From positions 188,001-202,973 of the forward strand of contig NW_019091686.1 in NCBI RefSeq assembly GCF_001949145.1: a DNA stretch of 14,973 nt, given 5' to 3'. The notes below the pieces were generated by a model. It had not been told where the DNA came from. It did not search any database and saw only the letters and a list, made by a program, of their open reading frames with translations. This document shows, piece after piece, positions 1 through 10,347 of the stretch. Source of the stretch: Acanthaster planci. Lineage: Eukaryota > Echinodermata > Asteroidea > Valvatida > Acanthasteridae. The stretch's first letter is position 1; each line of letters starts with the position of its first letter. Both the position numbers and the translations under genes were made by a program.

Positions 1-588
1 GATGTCTCGATAACAGTACAAATTGATCAGGGAAGAATTAATAAAAAGCTTGTTTTTGTATCTCACACCTACAGCCACATGTGATTTATTTTTCCATAAA
101 TGGTATGAGATTAACAATTGATATCTGTCAATAATTATTTGATACCAGAAATCTCGGCATGTAAGCTGTGGTTAATATTGACTCCACTCTTACATAGAAA
201 CAAAAAGTTGTCATTAAAGTGCTGTGTGAAGAGCCAAATTAGTGCTCGAGTTTTCTTGACCAATTCTCAAGTTATATTTTATGTGTTGTTGCGTTGGGTT
301 ATTTAGTCTGTTGCTACTTTTGCGATGAGTCTTATGCATGACCTTTGAAAAATGAGCTGCTATGATTCGAAAGAAATAACGTGTTCCTGAATCAGGTATC
401 TGATACATTCAGTTCAGTCTTTGCTGATACCTTCTAGGCATATGCAAGTGTTTTCTTCCCCCTACCTTTGTGAGCAGTAACACCCTTTGAGCTGACAGAA
501 CTTAATCCTAAGAAGCTTCCAAAGTCTTCTGACTCATGGGATTTTCTGTCGATTCTACTTCCATATAAGAAGCAGACAAAGATTACAG

Positions 589-603
589 GACGTCTAAGAC
601 GTC
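589..603. promoter_or_regulatory. Twin GACGTC palindromes (CRE half-site pair)
   Basis: Two copies of the palindrome GACGTC stand three bases apart (589-594 and 598-603). Each contains the ACGTC half of a cAMP response element, so the pair could bind CREB/ATF-type bZIP proteins. The arrangement is seen directly; binding is inference, and a six-base palindrome can recur by chance. Confidence 0.2.
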
Positions 604-966
604 GAGTGTCATCATCAACAATAATCGATAATTCTTAACCAGCATTTTGCTCTAATTTCTTATTGATGTTGACAACCTTGATTGATATTAATCTTTGCTG
701 TTTGTGTTCAACACTAGCCTCTCGTTAATCAAAGTGTTTAACACATTGAAATTTTAACAATTTTATTTTTTTTTAAATGATATATTATTTTTGCGTGATT
801 CCCAGATCCTGTTGTAGATATTTCTCAATGTTTGGATCATAATTTTGTCAAAATAATCTCTGCATTTTTTGTATTGAAAAACGGTGACTCATCAGCCAAT
901 GAATTTGTTTAAAAGCAGTATCTTTTTATCAAATATATTGATTGCAGTCATCAATATGTGATTGAC

Positions 967-980
967 TCATCAATTGATGA
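967..980. repeat. Perfect 14 bp palindrome
   Basis: TCATCAATTGATGA is a perfect palindrome without a spacer. It sits in AT-rich DNA where CATCAAT also occurs just upstream, near 949. Such a site could be bound by a dimeric factor, but nothing else in the region supports a role. Confidence 0.4.
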
Positions 981-3163
981 TTTACAACCTTTGCGAATCC
1001 GAAAAGCACTTAGTTGTCAGAAGAGATTTTGTGAAAAGCTAGAAAGTCAGAGAGATGAAAACAGAGCATATCATAAAGGAATGTGACGTTATGACAAATT
1101 ACCCCCTCCCTTACTTGACACCATCATGTCTGGTTTTCACAACACCTATAGGCCTATATCAACCGACAAGTTGTTGATTTCCCCAAAGCAGATAGGATCA
1201 AGCAACCACCGGGTACTTAACATAGCTTGCGTAACTTCTCCATTGAAACAGGTAGGTGGGTGAACTCTTACCATGTGGCAGTTAACTTTCGATGAAAGGA
1301 TATCGTTCCATCTCAATACAAATCTCCAGGCGTTTGGAAATCGTTAGTGACATTTAATACGTCGCTTAGCAAAGTTTACGTCTTTCCTAAAAGATATGCG
1401 TCATTTGTACATGATATAAGACGGATGTGTCACAATAGACATGGGCGTAACTGTGGGTTAGAATTGTCTCTAAGATCCATGTAATGACTCCTAGCTTCAC
1501 AATAGTACTCTCGACAGTAACGCAGATAATTCTGCAAACAGAGTGATAGGTTCGGTTTTTTCTACAAATTTCCATTAAAGACCCCCCCTCCCTTAGCAAC
1601 GCTATGGGAAGCCACACGTCGCTACGTGACGTAATAGTCTTGTCAAGTAACACATAAATATTTTAGCGGTGTACGAGAGAACGTCACTATTTTGTTTTTG
1701 AAACGTGTCGCTGAGCAATTTACGGCATTGATTAAAGTCTGAGTTGGCGATGGGTGAGTAGATACACCAGCTGTGCTTGCCTAACCAATTTGTTATCCTC
1801 ATGTACCTCACGTCGATCTCAATCTACCTGATAAATGAAAGGCACGGAATAATTTGACAGTTAATTATTCATTCTTTTGTTGGATTATTCTCACACATAA
1901 CCTATTTACATTGTACTTGGTCCAAGTTGTAATGCCACCCTCCTCTTTCAATTCAAATTTTTACTAATTAGCTAAATTCATTTTAATTTCACGGCCTTTA
2001 TTAACTACATATATTTTTTAAAACGACGATACGGTTGTTACCCAACTCACCAATAAAATTGTTTGCAGTATACTTAGGTTCCAATTTTCAATGTAACTGA
2101 CCTCTAGAAATAAGTGCTGGTGACTGGACAACAGAACAGAACAATTCTAAGTTTACTTTCTAGCATTTGAGAACGAGACTGAACACTCAGTAGCTCATCC
2201 AAGAAAGTTAACTCAGTAGTCAAATTGCTTGCGTATAGTTTACTTAAGCCGGAGTTAGTAAAACAAACGCTACAGTGTTTATAAAACTGTAACATTGAAT
2301 ACGAACGAAGTAATTACGCCCTTCGAATGGCAACCGTGGAGAATCAATAGACATAAAGGGTGGCATCAATGTAAATTAAAACCTAATTAATTCTCTATTT
2401 GAGTCCGGAGGCTATGCACAACTGTCGTCGAAGTAAGAATAATGAATTAATTGTGAGAAGGCAATCCCGCTAAATGAAGGGAAAACCAAGAATTCTTGCA
2501 CGACTCAGCGGGCTTAAGAATTAAGTGCTCACTTGAGCAGAAACGCGTGTTGAGTGTTTGCGAATTCACCTGAATACTATCATCTTGCAGTAGATTCACC
2601 GATAAGTTTTTTTTATTTCATTCTCAAAGGTTGTTTTAAACTGGTGCTTTACTGGAGTGATACCGATATAGTACAAGCAGGCCATGCCGTATAGCCTCTT
2701 AGGTGATGATCCCATGATCTGAGGTTTTCTCTAAGGTCAGTTTGTCTCCAGATCAGAAGAGTTCTGCTTTCAAGCATATATTCTAAGAAATAATAGGAAA
2801 CCCGCCGCGTTCCACAGACGGGAAATTTCTGCTGTGTTTACGTTATATTGAACAGTGGCTGCTATAGCATATATTTGAAAGGATCGGTCCCCCACCAGCC
2901 GCATACCTGGTGACCTCGTCATGAATTAATTTTACCCCGTGATGTTTATCCGGTCAATATGTGGTGCTAAAATGTTGCCCCAATGTCACCAATATACCGC
3001 CTAGGTCGTAGATTTTATTTGCTTACGGTAATTAAATTCCTCCATGTTGCGATCTCATTTTCACAGGCCGTTGGCGCGCATTTTAGTATTAGATTCCACA
3101 GCAGTATGGTGTCATGCACTGGTCAAACTACTTTGAGGATTTTTCTGTTTGATTGCTTCTCCG

Positions 3164-3192
3164 GGGGAATTATTACAGGAATTAAATTCCCC
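3164..3192. repeat. Short inverted repeat (8 bp arms)
   Basis: GGGGAATT at 3164-3171 is matched by AATTCCCC at 3185-3192 with a 13-base spacer, so the segment can form a short hairpin. The word ATTAAATTCC in and beside the right arm also occurs near 3030, giving a direct repeat about 150 bases apart. No function is assigned. Confidence 0.4.
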
Positions 3193-3443
3193 AAATCAGC
3201 AGGGTCTCTCATTCTTACATGAGTGTCAAGCAAGCTAGGGTAGTAAAGATGTCTTGAGTTGACGCTGTAGCTATATGCATCCGTTCACGTGTAAACTCCG
3301 CTCTCTCGCAACTAAAACCTGCCAGTATAACCGTAGTAATACAGTTTGCTCGGTGGGCCAACAGATATAACTTAACCATTGATAATTATGCAGGGTTTTC
3401 GGATCTGTAAGTTTAGAATATTTACCTGGTTTGGTTGGTAAAT

Positions 3444-3444
3444 N
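3444..3444. other. Ambiguous base (N)
   Basis: A single N interrupts the sequence, which indicates an unresolved base in a draft assembly. It does not fall in any coding exon recognised here. Confidence 0.95.
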
Positions 3445-3523
3445 TAAGTGGGTCCAGCTGCCAACGAGCTAATATTTGCTCAGCTTACTAAGTAAAAACC
3501 AAACTCGCCAAATGTTCAAGTAT

Positions 3524-3568
3524 AGATACAAATGATGAATCTTTTCCAAGATTCTATCATTTATATCT
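3524..3568. repeat. Near-perfect 45 bp hairpin
   Basis: The left arm (3524-3543) contains AAATGATGAATCTT and the right arm (3548-3568) contains AAGATTCTATCATTT. They pair over about 20 bp with one bulged T and one mismatch around a four-base loop TTCC. The loop is too short for a normal animal microRNA precursor. The structure is more like a transposon relic, a cruciform-prone palindrome or a protein-binding dyad. What the element does is unknown. Confidence 0.6.
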
Positions 3569-4239
3569 CAGTCACAATATACGTGAATAAATTATGCAAA
3601 TCGTGTAGTCAGAATGTAAGAGACTGCCGTATATATTATGGACTTTACAAAATGTGCGTTAGTAGTGCCATGAGTAAATGCACGTAGTTTTTATGTTACT
3701 TATTAGATTGACAAATTGTCTTTAATTATAACAACGAAATCAAAACCATAATTTTAAGTTGTAACAGTGAAAGGTAACCGCAAAGTATGAAAGGTGGAAA
3801 GATGGGGCTGCTCGCTCTAGCAGCAAAATTACTAGTTAATTGCACGCTTGGCACACTCTTTTTTCTGCATGTCAGAAGTTTTGGAATCCCAGTTATTAGT
3901 TCAACTCTTGATGTTCAAGTCGCAAGCGAGGACATTTCCATTATAGTCGTGCCAATCTTGTGCATTGACATTGTATCTGCCCCTGGTGTGATGTCCTTTA
4001 GTCTTTAGTTTCCCTCGGGTCCGTTTAGATCCTGGGTTCATCCAGGCATCGATCTCGCAGCTTCTCTCACCAGTATCTTCTGAGGTTACCGATGTTTGTC
4101 CGCTGGCCAATCCAAGACGTCTTGTCTCCCAGTAAGGCGTTGAGGTTCACACTAATCCCAGCGCAGTGCACTAATGGAGGGACGGGACTAAGTGAATTAC
4201 CGGCCATGTTACCAGTTCAGCAAAGGGGTGGGTGTCAGA

Positions 4240-4247
4240 TGACGTCA
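4240..4247. promoter_or_regulatory. Consensus cAMP response element (CRE)
   Basis: TGACGTCA is the full palindromic CRE recognised by CREB/ATF bZIP dimers. It lies within a GTCAGAT-GACGTCAGAT context, so CAGAT flanks it on one side and AGA on the other. There is no visible gene start near it. The motif is certain; its activity is inference. Confidence 0.35.
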
Positions 4248-5298
4248 GATAAAGAAAAGAGAACCAAAGACCGTGCAGAATATTAGGATTTGGGTTTCCT
4301 AGGGAAATACAATAACATGGGTCGAGATTTGCAAAAGAAACATGTGGTTTAGGCTGAGTAACGTAGAACTAAGATGTAAAATGACACCATTAAAATGTTC
4401 GCTAATGGATTGGAAGGAAGGCATTGGTTATACCATGTGATTAAACGTTTAGATAAGGAAGAAATGCGCGCCACAGTGTACAAAATGTTTGTATATAATG
4501 CTGCTTTGGGTACATATCCTTCAATTTCTTTGTCCAAATTCATAAACTGTTGCCAACCATGTTTCAGTGTTAGTTTGGAAGCGGGTAGTTATTCTTGCCA
4601 TGAGGAGTTCCGTATGCTCTGTGTCATCACCATGATAATTGATATTATTGCCTTGAAGTATTATCGATAAAGGCCCCAGGCTCCTGCAGCCCTTGTGGTT
4701 TGACTCCTGGTTCGTTGCTGCTTGCCTCGTATACTCAGGTGACCGGTTGCACGGGGCCGGGATATGCATAGTGCTACCTGCTGTGCCAATCAGCTATATC
4801 GTCACATCCAAATTTAAGCCACGACAATTAAGCTGCGACGGATCGGAGAAACTAAAGATGACTTTTAGTACATTGGGCATGTATTACACATTTTATTGGT
4901 CAATTTAAAAGGCATATTTTGTCAATCCCTGGAAAGCAGATTGGTTAATATTTACCGTAGGCCTAATACCAATTTTACAATCAAAGATACAACAGCAGGT
5001 AATTTGATAGAGTCAGGAGTTCATAGTTTTCACTTCTGGCAATGTGTTGACATGAAGGCCACGCAATGTTTTTCATATGAATGTCGTTTTATGGGGTGAC
5101 ACGGAAGGAAATCATCCAAGCTAACCAGTAGATGGGTTGTGCTTGTCAAGCTCAATCGTATTCTACCTTGTGAGTGACTTCAGGGATTCTGAGGACTGGT
5201 ATTTATTGACAGGGTGACGCTGATGTGATCAACTCACTCGGTCAAAGATCAAGACTCTTGAGAAAACAGAACTGGTTGAGTCCACGCGGGTAGTAAAC

Positions 5299-5335
5299 AG
5301 GTCATGTAGGTCAATGTAGTCAAGCAAGGTGACCT
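5299..5335 (+). promoter_or_regulatory. Nuclear-receptor-like half-site cluster (DR3 plus AGGTGACCT)
   Basis: AGGTCA occurs twice as a direct repeat with a three-base spacer (5299-5304 and 5308-5313), the DR3 geometry typical of VDR/RXR-class heterodimers. It is followed by the palindrome-like AGGTGACCT at 5327-5335. Further GGTCA/GATCA half-sites occur just upstream around 5240. The spacing is seen directly; the receptor class is inferred from vertebrate rules and may differ in this organism. Confidence 0.3.
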
Positions 5336-6193
5336 GAGTTTCAAATTCACTGAGATTGGCATATTGCCAGACGCGGGTGACGGATCTATCTAATTATATA
5401 GTCTTGTCTCCTCCAGTTTCTCATACAAAACTGTGAGGTGAAATCTCGAAACCCTTTTCTACCGATGAATTAATGCATATCCTTAAGCCATCACTGGCTT
5501 CAGGGTGTTTTCAAATTCGGAAATGCCAAATTCTAAACTGCAGGCAACATATAGTACTCTTTCCTTGCCAAGACAAATTATCTGACCAGATCTTCGTTTT
5601 GGTATTTGGAAATCAAATCTTCCTGTTACTCCCGGATCGGCTGTGTGACGTTTCACTGTTGGAATGCCGTCCTTTAGATAGTTATTTTTGTTTACTGTTA
5701 TCACCTGCTCAATAGAGTGCTAATTCCTGACAAGATGCTTCTTATAGAGACCCCTGATTCAAGTGCCAAGATACTCATGTTTTCAACTTTGAATAATGAA
5801 GTGTCCAAAATAATCAGTTACGATGCTCACATTCCGTTGTAAGTTTCCTCGGTTAATTTAAAATTCCTATCATTCAGAATTGGGCAGTAATTCACTAACA
5901 GTGAAAGTCACACAGGATTGTAAATAGTACTACATTTTCGGCAGCTGGGTATAGAGAGAGCCTTGCGTGCAATGGCCAAGTGAAGCGGACAATGCTGGTT
6001 GTAGTCAGTGTGATGCCTCATTCCTTCGTGTTTAGACCCTCAGACCTGGATGTAATCACCATCGATTTTTGCTCCAATACTAAAACAACCTCTTTTTTGC
6101 TGGGGGTTGCTCCCCTCTGGCTAGTTGATTGATTCCATCTTTTGGGTGTGTATGCAGGGTGTCTCGTAGTCTACTGTGTGTCAGTTGTATAAG

Positions 6194-6240
6194 AGACAAC
6201 ATCAGCACAAAATAAGATGTTGCAGCGATTGATGTTGTCT
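6194..6240. repeat. Inverted repeat with 11 bp perfect arms
   Basis: AGACAACATCA at 6194-6204 is exactly complementary to TGATGTTGTCT at 6230-6240, leaving a 25-base loop that itself carries a related AGATGTTG word. The RNA could fold on either strand. No transcript evidence exists in the window. Confidence 0.5.
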
Positions 6241-7463
6241 TGGTAACACAACTCACAGGAGGGTCAGTAATTAAAGAAACGATCAATTTTCATTCAAAAG
6301 AAGATTCAGGGGTGATAGAGGGCACGACACGACACGGAGTTTTGCTCAAGTATTAACAAAGTGAAGAAAGTTCGGTCTTATTTTGGATTGTCCTCATAGT
6401 GTCTGTACTTTAAGTTAGGCGCGTCAGCGTTGTTTGACCCATCTTTATCATCTCCTTGTTAAATGTCAAGATCGTGAGAGCAACACTAATTACTTCTGAA
6501 CGACCTTTAATAGGAAGAAGGTCAAATTAAAAAGCACGATGGATAACAAGCCTTAATATGCACTTCAGATGTAAATTTGCGGTTGTCCAGTTCTAGGCCA
6601 AGTTGATTCTCCGATTGAAATAAAAAAATCATGATAAATAAAAGTACGTTATTTCACGTCAGAACCTCGGCTAAATCGGAAGCGATGTGTGAATTAAGTA
6701 CAAATTACTAATCAGTATACAGAAATTGCAACTGATGTAGTAACTGTCTCTACTGAAGAACCTACATGCATGCAGGGCCCTAGCTACAGTCCACAGAAAT
6801 CACACTGGTGTATTCCTAATCTGACCCCAAGGGAATATTCACGCAACCTTGTACCTCCTCAAGCACTGCGAAATTCGTGTGTGTCCGTGTTGACTCTGCA
6901 TTACTATGGAAATACTCCAAACTGATAAAAACATCTGTTCATGGAAAGAAATTAGGCCGACTTTGTATTAAAATGCGTGTTCTCTGTTTCTCTGACGGAC
7001 GGCGTTTGCTGTCGTAGTACTTGTGCAACATCCCTCAGTATTCGTCGCCTCGATCGGATGCTGTGGTCGAGTACTTACATCAATATGCAAAACATGAGGC
7101 AGAGCGAAATACCAGATATCCCTCTCGGGTTGGTACAAACTGACTAGTTTAAATTATCATTCTAGCTTGCAGCAACGCTGCCTGGCTTCTTACTTGAAAT
7201 ATGGGCAATCAGTTCTTAGTAAATATAGGCCTTCTTCTGTCTTGGGTTCTTACCAGTTCTATAGGCCCCGACTGATCTAAATTCAGAAGCTTTTGGCAGT
7301 TCAATCGATGTCAGCGTAAAATTATAAAATGCTGGAACTGCTAGACAGACAACATTTAAATCTCCAGATTTCAAAGGTGTACTTCTTAACAACACCAAAA
7401 TTAAGACTTTCAGCTGCTCTTCTCAAATGTTAGAATTTTACCTCCGTGTAGGATTACGGTTAC

Positions 7464-7744
7464 CCGGAGAAATCAAATTTGTGACGACACTGGACAGGGT
7501 ACTGCTCGTTTTGTGTGTTTAATCCTTGGATATCAATCGTTTGTATGTTTAGTAGACATATTCCTATAAATAGGAACCAGCATACCCACAGGAATGTCTC
7601 TATCTTGCGTTGAAGTGAGGGCCTAAAAATAACTTCGAATGTTTTTATTTTAGCAATTATAGATGAGTGTCTGCAGGGTGCCTCATTGCTGCTTTTATAG
7701 ACCTTGTCCTGGATTCGTCTTTGTCTTCCAGTTTTTAGTTCCAT
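7464..7744 (-). CDS. Hypothetical membrane-anchored exon (possible first exon, type II topology)
   Basis: This minus-strand open frame starts with ATG at 7742-7744 and encodes 94 residues. I do not recognise the family. Residues 1-50 are hydrophilic and basic. Residues 51-67 (FLWVCWFLFIGICLLNI) form one strong hydrophobic segment preceded by RKIET, and a polar tail of about 27 residues follows. That order fits a type II membrane protein with a cytosolic N-terminus, as in Golgi glycosyltransferases, which is inference only. The stop codon overlaps GGGTAACC, so the coding part could end at base 7464 with a GT splice donor at 7463-7462. No downstream exon was found. A chance ORF remains the more likely explanation. 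Confidence 0.18.
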
Positions 7745-9221
7745 TCATGCAAAATAAGTTTTGAGAAACAGTGTGTCTTCTTTAAATGACCGCCCTTTAG
7801 GTTTGGGATCAGCAATCTGTACGTGATGTGCTCTTAAGTTCTCTTTATATGTTATTATTCCCTAGAAGGCATGATCCTAAGAATCATGAACCACACGCAA
7901 CATTATTCAAGAGCCATGTTTTAGATTTAAAGGTAACTGAATTATTTCTCTTTGGAAAACTGCAGAAACTGACTTGTCTCGCTCATTCATCAGTGCCTTA
8001 CTCAGTTTTACTGGAGACGAAGTACAGAGCTTTTGAACGAGGCTTGGGGCAAGATGGCGATATGGAAGTTCGGCAGTGGCCGCTAAGATTGCCCGCGATG
8101 ACGGTTAGACGATGGGAGGAAAGGGCTTGGCTTATTGCCCGAAGACTTCTCTACCTGAAGACTTCGTGATAAATCAAAGTACTAGGTAAATCTAACTGGA
8201 GCCTGCTGGCGTGGATTTAATATCAGAACATGGGATGGAATTCCATCGAAAGATGTTCCGATTGATGAAATGCAGCACGTATCGAATTATGCACGCAGGC
8301 AATGCATGGATCAGGTTTCATCAACGTATAAACGGTTTTTCGATTCCCTACGATTTGTCTGGGAACGAATCCAGAAATAATAAGATGCATTCATGTCCAT
8401 GGATGTACTTTTCAGAAAAAAAAAAACATTTAAGAGCACCCTGAACGATCCATGCGCTTTCGCTTTCCGAGCCATGCCCAACGAAAAATTCCCTTCAGTT
8501 GGGAAGAAATTAATTTGGTCCACCTTACCATCATCATTAGAAAAACTCTATAGGAAAAAATGGCAGTTCCCCAACCAATTCGTATTGGATGCTTGATTTC
8601 CATGAAAAAGTTCAAAAAGCGAGTGGATCCGAAGTTTATATCCTCAACATTCTCTTGGCATAATTTTTTATATACTAAAACAGCACGGGGCTGAGGGAAC
8701 ACGTGTGGTTAAAAGCTGAATATTCCATGTACTAATGTTGGACCCTAAATGACCATTTATTGTTCCAAAGAAGGGCTTCAATGTTAGTTTGGAAGACATA
8801 ATTGTCTCAAGTAATCCGCGCTTTCCATACGCTGTTGACGAATAAAATAAGCCAGGCAGCGTTTCTACACGATTGGATCTATTTTTAAACCACGGATGTC
8901 ATCATCATATTATTCGATAACAAAGGTTTCCAGTTTTACAGCAACACACGTTACCTGTTCAAACATATGAACTTAGCACGTTTTCCCTGCCTAAGAGTCG
9001 GTTCTAGAATTTGATGATAATAATTATGTTTGGTTGCTAACAAGGGACCATATACCGTTTGGCCGCCGACTGGACCACGATAATATCTCCATTTAATCGG
9101 TGACTGCTCTTTAATTAATTGCTTGGTCGAGCTTGTCTGTCAGGTCCGTTAGCTTGTAATCAGCCATTGTAGTCTCATTTATAACAGGCTGACTAGCGCA
9201 AGGACTTCTTTTCACACATTT

Positions 9222-9245
9222 TAATTATGCACCAGCCCATAATTA
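9222..9245. promoter_or_regulatory. Paired homeodomain-type site (inverted TAATTATG)
   Basis: TAATTATG at 9222-9229 is mirrored by CATAATTA at 9238-9245, with an 8-base spacer. Each arm contains the TAAT core bound by homeodomain proteins. More TAATTA-like words stand nearby (around 9112-9118 and 9277-9283). A homeodomain-bound enhancer is possible; conservation between species would be needed to support it. Confidence 0.25.
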
Positions 9246-9364
9246 ATCGTTCAATTGGAACTTTTGATGCACAAGTAATTATTCAGGGTCTGTAGTCCAA
9301 ATCAACTTACAGAGTCACTTGTTTCACAGACAGACTGTGATGGCGCTCACAGTTCTCTTCTAGA

Positions 9365-9378
9365 AGCGCCACCTAGCG
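9365..9378 (-). promoter_or_regulatory. CTCF-type insulator motif
   Basis: AGCGCCACCTAGCG matches the reverse complement of the bilaterian CTCF core; its first ten bases equal the complement of the fly word AGGTGGCGCT. The canonical motif therefore reads on the minus strand. It lies about 1.04 kb upstream of the NANS start codon in otherwise AT-rich DNA. A role as insulator or loop anchor is inference. Confidence 0.45.
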
Positions 9379-9860
9379 TCACAGTGTTGTAATCTGTGAT
9401 GTTCACCGCTTGCTTTCGGGGAAGTGGCAATTATAGCTTCCCCAAATGCATCTTGAATTGGGGGGCAATTATATAGCAGCGTCGTAAGTTTGAAAAGGAG
9501 AAACTTGAACCTAAAATGAAAACGGGGATAAGCTAATTCAATGCAGATTCCAATTGTCAAATGACATTTTCCAGAGCATAATAATTCCATAATAAATTGT
9601 TTTCCTTTTTTAAACATAGCACTTTGGGATTTCCTCTCTAGAGGCTGACCACCGCATGACCGAACGTTGCTTTAGGTGTATCACATACCATAAATGGTCT
9701 TGCACCACTTCGCCTGCTTCGCATAAATAAGGTGTGTAGATATTTAATAAATCAGGAGCACCACTGATATTTTTCGCAATTCTGTATCATCGAACAAGCT
9801 GAACTATTAATATTTGTCTAATAAAATATCATGTTGTGCTTGTATAAGCTGGGCGCCGAC

Positions 9861-9892
9861 GATCGCATATCTGCGCAACCTCGCAGTCGATC
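9861..9892. repeat. Nested GC-rich inverted repeat
   Basis: GATCG (9861-9865) pairs with CGATC (9888-9892), and inside it CTGCG (9871-9875) pairs with CGCAG (9882-9886) around the loop CAACCT. The internal loop is asymmetric (five bases against one). It is a small GC-rich island in AT-rich DNA; its function is unknown. Confidence 0.35.
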
Positions 9893-10184
9893 TCTGGGCT
9901 ATCATTTGATCTTGCAATACATTCTGTCGAAAAGTTTACCTTCAGACGATTGCATTGGTTAGTCCAGTTTCTAAATCATACTTGCGAAAGATTGTTTCAA
10001 AAAAGGGAAGTAAAGTCAGAGGATAAAATTTAGTCAAACTAACGTAATGTGGCGTCCATTGCAAGGGTTTCGATGAATTCAACGCTTCCTTAGAGTTTGT
10101 TTTGCATGGGGTTGGCGATGTCTAGCATGTCACGTCATGCTTGCTGACCTCGTTTTACGGTCACGCTCACCAGGCAAGCGATAT

Positions 10185-10197
10185 AGCGCCCTCAAGG
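10185..10197 (-). promoter_or_regulatory. Weak CTCF-like motif near the NANS start
   Basis: AGCGCCCTCAAGG resembles the reverse-complement CTCF core but has A where T is usual before the AGG block. It lies about 220 bases upstream of the ATG and in the same orientation as the better match at 9365. Low confidence. Confidence 0.18.
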
Positions 10198-10312
10198 GCT
10201 TAATATTGGTCAGTATCACTAACGCTGGCCCCTACCGTACCTTAGCTCGTTTCCTGTGCTAATTAACAAGTCGTGACAGTGCGCTGGGCCTGGGTCGGCC
10301 GGGTACCTGTTA

Positions 10313-10318
10313 ATGTGA
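10313..10318 (+). promoter_or_regulatory. Start-stop minimal uORF (ATGTGA)
   Basis: ATG is followed at once by TGA, 90 bases upstream of the NANS start codon. If it lies in the mature 5' UTR it would be a minimal start-stop element able to stall ribosomes and lower translation of the main frame. Its bases are clear; whether it is transcribed is unknown. Confidence 0.2.
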
Positions 10319-10341
10319 AAGGTTGCATTTTGTCAACTTTC

Positions 10342-10347
10342 CACGTG
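10342..10347. promoter_or_regulatory. E-box CACGTG upstream of NANS
   Basis: CACGTG lies 61 bases before the start codon, in the context TTTCCACGTGAAAG, which is itself a nearly symmetric dyad (TTTC-CACGTG-AAAG reads as TTTCaCGTGgAAA-like). It fits the core site of USF, MYC/MAX or related bHLH factors. Regulation by such a factor is inference. Confidence 0.3.

Larger units (their letters stand above)
1..7459. other. Gene-free upstream stretch (intergenic or intron of an unseen gene)
   Basis: I see no coding exon that I can support here on either strand. Open frames are at most about 90 codons, they overlap each other on both strands, and none shows a recognisable family motif. The DNA is AT-rich with scattered AATAAA signals and AT-rich homeodomain-type words such as ATGAATTAAT (near 2442, 2921 and 5464). 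No tRNA box A/box B pair, rRNA, microsatellite array or CRISPR-like array was found by eye. Individual motifs and hairpins are listed separately. Short exons of an unrecognised gene cannot be excluded without RNA data. Confidence 0.6.
7745..10139. other. Gene-free stretch upstream of NANS
   Basis: No supported gene. The longest open frame of the window (7828-8169, plus strand, 113 codons) lies here but has no recognisable domain. A locally CpG-richer patch at about 8030-8110 includes AAGATGGCG at 8051-8059, a YY1-like word, and a twin GAAGACTTC direct repeat (8141-8149 and 8157-8165). The 9100-9300 part is rich in TAATTA-type words, and a CTCF-like motif follows at 9365. Confidence 0.55.

Noticed and set aside
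1101-1595. Shared word CCCCCTCCCTTA near 1102 and 1584
   Set aside because: The match is low-complexity and does not extend into the flanks, so it is not evidence for a repeat element.
3787-4008. Frame with a signal-peptide-like N-terminus (KMGLLALAAKLL)
   Set aside because: Hydrophobic stretches arise easily in AT-rich DNA; there is no cleavage-site context, no downstream domain and an equally long frame on the opposite strand.
6324-6338. CACGACACGACACGG tandem units
   Set aside because: Only about three five-base units, too short to call a microsatellite.
7828-8169. Longest open frame of the window (113 codons, plus strand)
   Set aside because: No recognisable motif or domain, no strong start context or convincing splice signals, and its length is within chance expectation for 15 kb of AT-rich DNA.
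8430-8702. Minus-strand frame of 90 codons overlapping plus-strand frames at 8211-8596
   Set aside because: Frames on both strands overlap without any family signature, which points to a stop-poor stretch and not a gene.
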